Source of the DNA: Acanthaster planci
Lineage: Eukaryota > Echinodermata > Asteroidea > Valvatida > Acanthasteridae
NCBI RefSeq assembly: GCF_001949145.1
Contig: NW_019091535.1
Location: 641,098 to 661,968 of the forward strand
Length of the DNA: 20,871 nucleotides
Reading direction: 5' to 3'
Positions 1 through 9,600 of the stretch are shown here, piece after piece. Position numbers and translations under genes: made by a program. The first letter of the stretch is position 1. Every line of letters begins with the position of its first letter. The notes beneath the pieces are model-generated. The model did no database searches. It worked only from the letters and a program-made list of their open reading frames with translations, and was not told the DNA's origin.

Positions 1-352
1 GTATTGTAACGTAGGTGGCGCTCTTTAAGGTTTACGGTCTAGGGGTCTGCAAATGTGGTCTAAACAGAGAATTGTTACAATCCATAACGAGGCTGCCACC
101 TCCGCTATTCAACAATGCGAAGGCGGCAGCCTCGTTTTGGAACGTAGCCGTCCGCCGTTTAGACCACTTTTGCAGACCCCTAGACCGTAAACCTTAAAGA
201 GCGCCACCTACGTTACAATCCATAACGAGGCCGCCGCCTTCGCCATTCAACAATGCGAAGGCGGTAGCCTCGTTTTGGATTGTACTAGCCCACATTTTTG
301 ATTACCGTTTGCAGACGTCCAGATTGTCACCTTAAATAGCGCCACCTACGTT
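1..352. mobile_element. Composite fold-back element array, cut by the left window edge
   Basis: Alternating hairpins and arms. Arms 1-65 and 157-221 are inverted copies matching at 63 of 65 bases (ACGTAGGTGGCGCTCTTTAA and onward). Hairpin H1 (75-144) and hairpin H2 (213-284) are direct copies, each starting TTACAATCCATAACGAGG, with arms rich in CCGCC and a centre ATTCAACAATGCGAAGG. A third diverged arm (285-352) ends GCGCCACCTACGTTCG. The H-plus-arm period is about 139 bases. No coding capacity. Confidence 0.75.
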
Positions 353-470
353 CGAAGGTGGAAAGTTTTGCATGGAACCCACCAGTCAAAAACAGCCAAC
401 TTTTTATTTCAGCGAAATTTTTCGAATTTTGAAACTATAGCCTGGTTTATCACCAATTTCTTCCAAAAAA

Positions 471-495
471 TATATATATATATATATATATATAT
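471..495. repeat. (TA)n microsatellite
   Basis: Twelve uninterrupted TA units preceded by six A. Confidence 0.97.
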
Positions 496-1491
496 GTCAT
501 TTTATCGGCTAATTGCTTTTCAAGACAAGTTTTTGAGATTTTTTGCGTCAAAAAACGTAATGAAAGATAGCGGCGTTTTCGTAAGCCTCGAATCATTAAA
601 TATTGTCCAGCAAGACAGAACAAAAAATCCAACAAAAGGGTTAGTCTTCTTTGCAGCCGTTTGACCCATTCAGTTTGTGTGTGCAATGAGGCCTAAAAAC
701 ATCTTGTATTCATGTCGTATTCAACTTGTAGTCTCCCAGTGCTAGCCAGGGATTTGTGTGCGTTCTCTTATTGCCGCACTCCACCTAGATTCTTTACCTG
801 GCACATACTCTGCTCGGGATTCAGAGTACTTTTGTGGAATACTTCAGGGAAGCCTTCAAATCAAGAACTGCTGCCAACAACACTTCAAATTCAATGTCAA
901 CATGGAGGAATTCCTCCATTTCATACCTGTGGTTATGAATTTATCTTTCGAAATCCTACATTATCATCCTTTTAGAATTGGTATTTAGATGTGATGACTA
1001 GACTCAGAATTCTAGATTACACGTTCACATGTTCCTGTCATTCATTCTTTTTAATACAGCTTTTTAATACGAAACAAATCTAAAACTCACACTCTCTTTC
1101 ACTACCATTATTTTGAACATCACATTTTATTCATCCTTTTGTAACACTTAATTTAAAGCTTTCAATTTGAAATGTCTTCATAGGCCAAAAATATACTTTG
1201 AATGTTTATAATTCTGGACGGAAAGCAGTGGTATTTAAGTCACACTAGTTTGAAGACTGCAATATTAAAAAGTCAAGGTGTTTAGATCGAACATATTCAT
1301 CAAAAAACACTCTACAACCAAAAACCATCTCAAATTTGCATTCGTAGTATGGAAGTATACATATACATGGACGGCAAACTGTGTTTGTATTATGAATACA
1401 AATTTATGTGTAGAACTTGGATTTTGTTTTTCAGATTAATTTTTCTACACTACTTCAAACTTTTCAGTAAGAAATCCTACAGCAAGTATCT

Positions 1492-1550
1492 TTAACCCTA
1501 ACACTCCTCAGTCCTCCAACAGGTGAAGGATTGAGGAGGGTTAGGGTTAA
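1492..1550 (+). mobile_element. 59-bp TTAA-bounded palindrome, family A copy 1
   Basis: Starts TTAACCCTAAC, ends GTTAGGGTTAA. Arms of 24 bases pair at 22 positions around the loop CCAACAGGTGA. TTAA edges with a CCC-starting terminal repeat suggest a piggyBac-type non-autonomous element, unusually short. An identical inverted copy lies at 7265-7323. Confidence 0.7.
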
Positions 1551-1782
1551 TGCTCGAACACACAGATGCATTTTGGATGGAAACAAGAGAGAGATATGTA
1601 CAACTGCTGAATACACACACAACCATCATAGATGAAAATTTAATATCAAAGCTAAATAGCACTTAACCATTCAAACTTCTCTGAGGTACAATTTTAGCCA
1701 AGAATATATTTAATTTTCACCCAGCGTTTGAGAACTGATAAAGTATTTTCGAGAAAAATTAAGGATGGCACCTGCATTTATG

Positions 1783-1788
1783 TTTAAT
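1783..1788 (-). promoter_or_regulatory. Candidate polyadenylation signal (ATTAAA); alternative AATAAA at 1126-1131
   Basis: No AATAAA or ATTAAA was found on the minus strand between the stop codon and about 1790. ATTAAA at 1788-1783, next to CATAAA, is the first candidate (3' UTR near 1.2 kb), and AATAAA at 1131-1126 the first canonical one (near 1.9 kb). Sequence alone cannot choose. Confidence 0.2.
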
Positions 1789-2088
1789 GTGCCAAATTAA
1801 ACAATGCAACAAAGCTTAGTTTCTTGAATAAAACTGCTGGGGAAAACAAGCTGGAAAAGGTTGTGAACATTAGAATGATATCAGAAATATTTACATCACT
1901 TCTATGTACATCTGTGCTTGTAAAACCAGAATTCATAACGCCAGAATTTTGAACAGGAATGCACCGAATTCCTCACGCGGCTTCTTTAAAATACACTGGA
2001 TATCTTTTGCATCATGCTCAGAATGAAGTTACTTATGTCAATCCAGCTGAAATCATATTTGATTATTCATTGTACTTTCAATGGTCCC

Positions 2089-2147
2089 TTATCCCTAACA
2101 ATCCTCAGTCCTCCAACAGGTGAACGATTGAGGACTGTTAGGGGTAA
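2089..2147 (+). mobile_element. 59-bp TTAA-type palindrome, family A copy 2 (diverged ends)
   Basis: Same orientation as copy 1 and about 90% identical (6 differences of 59). The edge tetranucleotides have decayed to TTAT and GTAA while CCCTAAC...GTTAGGG is retained. Arms pair at 20 of 24 positions. Confidence 0.65.
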
Positions 2148-2549
2148 ACAATCCCAAACGGCACCTTATTGCATTTAAATAATGCTGTGGAACAACTGTG
2201 CTTTACACAAATCCATTTTGATAAGCAAATCTTATTGCGCTATCTACATTCAGCACAAGTGATCTACAATACAATGTGCCACATTTAGTTGAATCATTTC
2301 AATGCTGTTTGTAGAGTATTGAGGACTTTGCAATTTTTTACAATTTTGTTTTTGTTTGACTAACCTTTTCAAAGATACATCTTCGTGGAGAACATTGAGT
2401 GAGTTCACAGGGCTTCAAATGCACCTGTGTTTGATACTGCACATTACCAAAAAAGAACATTCCGTAGAGCATTGTATTGTAAATTACTCCTCTAGACTAT
2501 AAATGAGTCCAGTTTCAACCTTGCTGTCTCCACTTCACGGCAAGTTTAC

Positions 2550-2779
2550 TATGATCTACACCATAACAGCTGCAACGTATGCCATAATCTAGACCATAAC
2601 AGCTGCAACGTATGCCATAATCTAGACGATAACAGCTGCAACGTATGCCATAATCTAGACCGTAACAGCTGCTTCGTATGCCATAATCTAGACCATAACA
2701 GCTGCAATGTATGCCATAATCTAGACCATAACAGCTGCAACGTATGCCATAATCTAGACCATAACATCTGCAATGTATG
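2550..2779. repeat. 33-bp minisatellite, about 7 copies, 218 bases past the stop codon
   Basis: Unit core CCATAACAGCTGCAACGTAT followed by GCCATAATCTAGA, with one or two differences among copies. Each unit includes CAGCTG (an E-box-like and PvuII site). Because 33 is divisible by three, the minus strand stays open with an 11-residue period, but this is a repeat artefact. It probably lies in the dynein 3' UTR or just beyond it. Confidence 0.93.
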
Positions 2780-2996
2780 AGCTGACTATAGAAAGCAGAA
2801 CACTTAAAGCTTGCTAACGAAATGTTTGGTCAAACAAAAACATTAAGATAACACTTTCTTCAACATCAGAAATCTGGAAAACTTTTTGGTCCTTAAAAAT
2901 TCAATCTTTGTATAGAATGGATGAAAAAACACGCGAAAAGAACAAATGAATTTGTATCCATTTCTGAATGGTGTCTGCATTTTGGGAGATTCCTGG

Positions 2997-3614
2997 TTAG
3001 ACTTGGAGCAGCAGAGCGACTCCGGCCAGCGTCCATTTGGCTGGCTTCTCTTTGGTCTTCAGGTTGAATGTCCAGACAAACGTGGGCCCACGCTGCTTGG
3101 TCTTATACACCGGACACTCATAAATGTTACGGGTCTCTTGCTTGTCCACTGAGATGCCGCGGATGAAGGTGACCGGCATGGTGGGAGTCAGCTCCTTCAG
3201 GCGAGCGTCGGCGATCATCCCCGTCTGGGTGTCCCAGCGAGCCCCTTCCATGAAGAGTCCGTGGACGTAGGCCCCCTCCCGGGGGGCACTGCTGAAGTCC
3301 TCCTTGTTCTTCTTGGTCACGTCGCACTGCAGGCACATTTTGTCCAGCGGCCACTCGTTCCTGCGGGCCATGGACTGCATGATGGCCGTCAGGAAGCTCT
3401 GGGGGTTGAAGAAGCCACCAAGCCAGACCACAGTGGGCAGGGCAAAGTCGGCCGTCCAGCTCTCTAGCTCCTTGATGCGCAGCAGCAGGTCGGCGTACCA
3501 GCTGGACAGACCCAGCATGCTCGGGTAGGCTCGCTTGCTCCAGGAAGCTGGCACCTGGTCCAAGAACAGGGCGTTGCTAAGTTCCTCCATGTCTGATGTG
3601 ATGGTAAGCTCGCC
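2997..3614 (-). CDS. DNAH17: Dynein terminal exon 19 with stop codon
   Basis: 205 codons plus TAA (residues 1278-1482, stop at 2999-2997), acceptor [26 protein letters not shown] opens it. [60 protein letters not shown] and [19 protein letters not shown] follow, and the chain ends [13 protein letters not shown], the typical beta-chain C-terminus. It is the longest exon and the clearest evidence for gene identity. [10 protein letters not shown] and DFALPT favour DNAH17 over DNAH9. Confidence 0.97.
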   Translation of the reverse strand, partial: GELTITSDMEELSNALFLDQVPASWSKRAYPSMLGLSSWYADLLLRIKELESWTADFALPTVVWLGGFFNPQSFLTAIMQSMARRNEWPLDKMCLQCDVTKKNKEDFSSAPREGAYVHGLFMEGARWDTQTGMIADARLKELTPTMPVTFIRGISVDKQETRNIYECPVYKTKQRGPTFVWTFNLKTKEKPAKWTLAGVALLLQV

Positions 3615-6600
3615 CTAAAAATAAAAACAGAAACTTAGTACCAAGCATCCTGAATAACAATTCTCCCCAAAAAGTTCAGGAATATCGCTCGCGGCACTGC
3701 AAATCACAGTCAACTTCTTGAAGTAAACTGAAATGTCACTTCTAAGCAACTAATCTGTGCACATTCTGTTGAAAACTACTTGTGTATTTCATGCCACATG
3801 TACCGGATACATAGACCAGCACACAGTATGTGTCTCCCTCAGTGAGTGTACAATAAGAGAAATCACTGCACGTGTGCAGTGGGCTTGATTTAAACTGAAG
3901 TCATGTCACACTTACGAACTGGATAAGGAAGAGAAAAAAATGCTGACCTTTAACCCGAGATCCAATTCCTTGAGGGAGCGCCTGATCTCAGAGGTGAGCA
4001 TGTTCATGCGTTCACACTCTTGGAAGGCCACCACGATGTACGGGGTCCGCTCCTCCACTTTGCCCATGATCTCCAGCATGTTGAACTCGTCTGGCAGCTT
4101 CTCCATGATCTCGTCTAGCAGAGCCTTGATCTGTGTGAACCAATCACAGAATGCTATGAGACAGGGAAAAAGCATCCAACGCCATCTTGGACTGGTACCC
4201 AGAAGACCGTATTAAAACCTGCTACTGAGGCCATATTGCATGGCACACTGTTGCAAATCAAATGCATGTTGTGAGCGGTCTCGTAACAGACTTGGAATGG
4301 AATCAATTTTCACACTATTCTGTAATATACATGTTACACACAGCACGGCAGGTTTGAAGGATTTCCAAAATCCTTCCTAATCTCCATAATAGGCTTCATC
4401 TCTGACACTAAATCCATAATGGGGTTATTCATTCTGAAATAAAATCTCAAAAATACCAGTGGGAGCTTAAAAATGAAGCCAAGATGTAGACAACCCTGTC
4501 GGAAGTCTGGGGCTCATCAGAATAAAAAATACCAGCTCAGAGAAATTGAAATAGAACACCCTATCGGACTCCTGATGTTGGCGAAATCCGAATGTGACAA
4601 TGACTGAAGGGAGTGCCCATTACCTTCTCCTCACGGCTGGTGCCTGCGCCTGCTCCAGCCCCGCTGTCCCTAGGCTGCATCTCCAGCACCACCTTGAAGA
4701 GGTTGTCGGAAGTGGTGGTCAGGAAGCCGATCTCGGCATTGGGGTGCAGACCGTACAGGTACGGGCTCTCCGGGGGCAGCACCTCGTCAATGTACAGGTG
4801 GTAACCGACGTAGTCCGAGTTGGGGGGAATGGGGAAGCCGGGGGCCAGGTAAACCTCACCGTCAAGCTGGAAAACAAAAGAAGACAATCAACAGTGAAAT
4901 CTGCTTCTCCTTTGCTTGACAATAAAGCTGTTTTTCAGTACATCAACATGAGTACACTCACAAGCAATGGGAACACATCAGCCATCGGACCGAGAGCATA
5001 CTTTTGCCTCATGTGGTTATTTCAACGTGGCAGAAAGGTATGACCATTTGGGCAGTGTGCATAAAACATTTTCCAACACCCATGAAGGCTGAGAGTAACG
5101 TACGCCAATGCAGCCTAATTGACTGATGATGATGTGGTCTGAAAGTTTCAGGCACTGGGAACAAGACCTCAAAACTCTTGCCATGTGAGCTGGCACTTGA
5201 CAAATCTTTTGCACGGCATTTCAATGGTAAAATGTTGCACGTACAATTTTAAACGTTGGGATTTCTTTTAATAGTTTGAGAGTTCTTGAGTGGGACAATT
5301 GATCTCACATGTTCAGAATGGCAGTGACATTTGTGAAAGAGAAGCTTAACAGACATAAAAAAAATCAGATTATAGTTTATCTTTTAATCTCTTCTTCGGG
5401 GGGAGCAAATTTCTTTACTTTATTTATTTCATTTCTTAGAAAACACAGGTAAACAAAACATAAATGTACAAGATGGAACAAAGGACAAAACACAACCAGT
5501 CCCCGAAGCAAAAAGAGAGACAGGAGTTTTATGAAACTATCCTTACATTTGACATTGCTGTCTTTGTCATGTTTCTCTCCTTTGAACTGTCCTTTCCATT
5601 TAGAGTTAGATTTATCATTCACCGATTAAAACGGTGAGATCTGAAGCTTTGCACTTCTGAAGCTAAAATAATGAAGTAGATCATTCACGTGGTGTTGACA
5701 ACAGTTCCAATTCTGGGCTTACCATATCCGGCTGCATGTATTCCTCAAGGTAGGTCCGGCACAAACGTCGATCCCAATCATCGGTGATATGACCCCCGTA
5801 CATGATCTCACCGAACAGGTAACGCAGATCCTCCCACGGTACCTAGACAACGGTAGCATCACAAGAAAATGACATTTTTTATTTATTTATGTTTTTTCAG
5901 TAGACCAGTCGCAGCACGATGGCAGTGACATCTTTTACAGGAATGTACTTTCAAGGAAAACAGTTCCTGAAGGGAGTTTTTCAAAGATCTCCTGGTAATT
6001 TCAATACCCCAACAAGCTTCAACTGCATCGAACAGAATCCGTCACGATAACACTCTTGCCAGATTCAGAATTTTTAACACAACTTTCGTGCCGCAGCATG
6101 TCCCATTTAGATACAGAAGTTTACAGGAGATGTTAGAAGTGCATTTCATCCACTGGTTTAGATATTCTTTTTTGAATTTTGAATTCTAGTGCAGACAACT
6201 TGTCTTGGATGCCTGTCTTTCCGGTCACAGAAATTCAGAAGTTTTGCAAATTTTAGATGCATTAAATCGTCAATTTTATGAGACTAAAAAAACCCACCTT
6301 AGAATTTGCCTCCAAGTAGTTGTACAACACGTTGACGGAGATGGTCAGGTCGCCGGTGTTGAAGGGGTAGACTCGATTCCAGCCCTGCGGGCCAAATTTA
6401 CGGCGCTCGGCCACCACGGCGTGGAAGTAGCAGAGAGAGAAGAGGATGGCCTTGAACTCGGCCTCCCGGGCGCACATCTCCAGGGTGTCCTGGTCAAAGT
6501 TGTCCAGGGACTTGTGGAGGTTGGCGAACATGCCCGTGGGGGGCTCGTTCGTGATCTTGATGGAGGCTTGCAAGATGCCCTGGGTACGAGGTGAAGAGGC

Positions 6601-9600
6601 GGGGGACAGGGAATTTGGTAAATCTTGCGTGGATTTGATTGGTTCTAGTCAAGAGGTACTGCTCAGTATGTTACTGTATGTTGGTATCAGTTTACCAGTC
6701 CAATCCATTGACTTTGGCAATAGGAAGCACCCTTGGCATTTTATTACGAGTTCCTGAATCAATAACATTTCTTCCAATAATCCTGAATCCACAGCAGAAC
6801 TGGATATAGGAGTTCGAACCATTAAAGATCGTTACAGTCAAATATTCTCTGCATCTGACACCTTTCCACACATCCAAACGAAAGGGTCGCAAAAATGGAG
6901 AAATCTACCCGGAGGAGATGTTAATCAAGTACTTGCTAGTTAAACAAAGCGCCCTCTATAGTGCACGCACAGAGAGGATCTGCATCTCGTCCTAAGTTGT
7001 ACCTGTGGTATGATGTGGCTCTCTGGAGTGCCGGCTGGCTCAGCACTCATGAAGACACGGTAGTCAGGATGGCTGCCCTCGCCGGTGGCTTCCAGCTTCT
7101 TCTCCAGGGTGCTCAGCCACCTGGCCACCAAGTGGATGTTCTAGATAAAAAAAAAATGGCAAGGAGACGTTTCCCTGACTGGTGGGTACAACTCAGTGAT
7201 CTTCAAGGCCAAGGCTTTGACCCTCAAGCCTTAAGGCGAAGAACAAGACCCTAAAAATCAAGCCTTAACCCTAACCCTCCTCAATCCTTCACCTGTTGGA
7301 GGACTGAGGAGTGTTAGGGTTAAGGCCAGGGCTCAGCATCAAGGCATTACATCACTAATGTAACTTTAATACTCTGTCTGAACATAGTTCAATGATGTTG
7401 AGAAGTTCCTTGGTCCAAACGAAGCAACCCATCCCCTTAAACCCTCTGGCCTATCCCCTGAGCCAAATATGCCGAGAATACAGCCAATCACAGTTATATG
7501 GTGGGTGAAACCCACCCAACTAACAACAAGCCAAGTATTAANCCATGCCACCACATTCTGACTGGTGAATCCCTCTCTGAATATTTCGGCGAAATTAACT
7601 TTGCTCCGATTTCTGAGCACAGCAGCTTCACAGAATTTGCTCCGGGATGAAATTTACAAAGTCTTTACATTAATAGACCTAACTCTGTGACAATTGAATG
7701 TGTGCATGCACGTCAGTACTTAAACCTTATTCTGCACTGCCCCAGACACTCAACATTTGCCTTGGCAATAAACACAGCAGCTCGGGAAACTGTAAGGTTC
7801 TATTTGAGCAGTATTTGAGTACCCAGTTCACTGTCAAATATGGAACTAAATTTGGAGCGAACAGTTGAACATCAAGGTCCTTTGCTCTGGAATAAAATTA
7901 CCCCAGTACCATACTTTAGAAGTATACATGGTTTTAAAAAGTACTAGAAGAATATCCTCCTTCCCAGTGTAATATAGTTTATTTCCCCTGTAAAAAAAAA
8001 TATAGTTTATTTCCCCTGTATTGTACATGTATTTGGTGTATGTATGACATTTCTATTGCGCATTTATAACCTTAATAATGAAACAGTCATGTCTAGAATT
8101 GTATCATTCCTAAGATATTAGGACAAAGAAAATCTTGCTTAATTCTAACGTTCAGCTGTACCTTCAGTTATCTGACTGTCTTTACTCTCTCTTCTGTTTT
8201 TAGTAATTATAGCCTCATGTGGATTTTATTATAACAAACAAGGAACCAGGCCATGAATAAGCCTTTTGCTTTCTGTCTGGTAACCACCATTCACCATCTA
8301 TTATTTCATTCTGTAATAACATCGCTTCTTTATGTTCTAATTATGATGTATGGAAATAAACCAAACCAAACTATGCGGAAGAAAACGGACACCGGATGGT
8401 ATAAAATGCGCAAAGGTAAGATTACAAAATAAATTTCAGACTTAAGACACTCTTAATTTTTTCTACAGACATAAGACTGGTGTGTTTTAAACTTGCTGAG
8501 CACATAGTTTCTAGGGCAACTTCCTGGATCCGTAAGTTAGAATTAGCATATAAATTTAAGACTTCAGACACTCCAAGTTTTGTAAATATTAGGTTTTACG
8601 GATTAAACAGTGATGGTCAGGAGTTGTCATTTTATTTAGTAATCTTTATTTTGATGTTAACCACTACCAGCCGGGGACTCCGAAATCGGAGCCGTATGGT
8701 TTATATGTGTGGCCGGGGTCTCCGAACTCGGACAAANTGATGCCACCACATTCTGACTGGTGAATCCCTCTCTGAATATTTCGGCAAAATTAACTTTGCT
8801 CCGATTTCTGAGCACAGCAGCTTCACAGAATTTGCTCCGGGATGAAATTTACAAAGTCTTTACATCAGACCTAACTCTGTGACAATTGAATGTGTGCATG
8901 CACGTCAGTACTTAAACCTTATTCTGCACTGCGACAGACACTCAACATTTGCCTTGGCAATAAACACAGCAGCTCGGCAAACTGTAAGGTTCTAGTTGAG
9001 CACTATTTGAGTACCCAGTTCACTGTCAAATATGGAACTAAATTTGGAGCGAAAAGTTCGACATCAAGGTCCTTTGCTCTGGAATAAAATCACCCCAATA
9101 CCATAAGTATACATGGTTTTAAGAAGTCCTTGAAGAATATCCTCCTTCCCAGTGTACTATAGTTTATCCACCCTGTATTGTACATGTATTTTGTGTACGT
9201 ATATGACATTTCTACTGTGCATTTATAACCTTAATAATGAAACAGTCATGTCTAGAACTGTATCGTTCCTAAGATGTTAGGACAAAGAAAATCTTGCTTA
9301 ATTCTAACGTTCAGCTGTACCTTCAGTTATCTTACTGTCTTTACTCTCTCTTCTGTTTTTAGTAATTATAGCCTCATGTGGATTTTATTATAACAAACAA
9401 GGAACCAGGCCATGAATAAGCCTTTCGCTTTCTGTCTGGTATCCGCCATTCACCATCTATTATTTCATTCTGTAATAACATCGCTTCTTCATGTTCTAAT
9501 TATGATGTATGGAAATAAACCAAACCAAACCAAACTATGCGGAAGAAAACGGACACCGGATGGTATAAATGCGCAAAGGTAAGATTACAACATAAATTTC

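Larger units (their letters stand above)
353..2549. other. 3' flank, no gene recognised
   Basis: AT-rich with no convincing coding frame on either strand. It holds the (TA)n tract and two family A palindromes listed separately, and may include the distal dynein 3' UTR. Confidence 0.7.

Noticed and set aside
368-988. Small plus-strand open frames left of the dynein gene
   Set aside because: One runs through the (TA)n tract; none has family motifs, codon bias or splice context.
1492-1550. Interstitial telomere sequence (TTAGGG)
   Set aside because: Only about one and a half TTAGGG units at each end, always in inverted orientation and bounded by TTAA, so it fits a terminal inverted repeat and not a telomeric array.
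2549-2773. Minus-strand frame with an 11-residue WSRLWHTLQL-type repeat
   Set aside because: Direct translation of the 33-bp minisatellite, with no start context or neighbours to suggest a gene.
5377-5622. Lysine-rich 81-codon minus-strand frame in intron 16
   Set aside because: Its composition follows A-rich intron sequence and the dynein reading frame passes over it by clean splice sites.
6205-6594. 129-codon plus-strand frame over exon 15, and similar frames over exons 5, 9 and 17
   Set aside because: Antisense shadows of GC-rich dynein exons.
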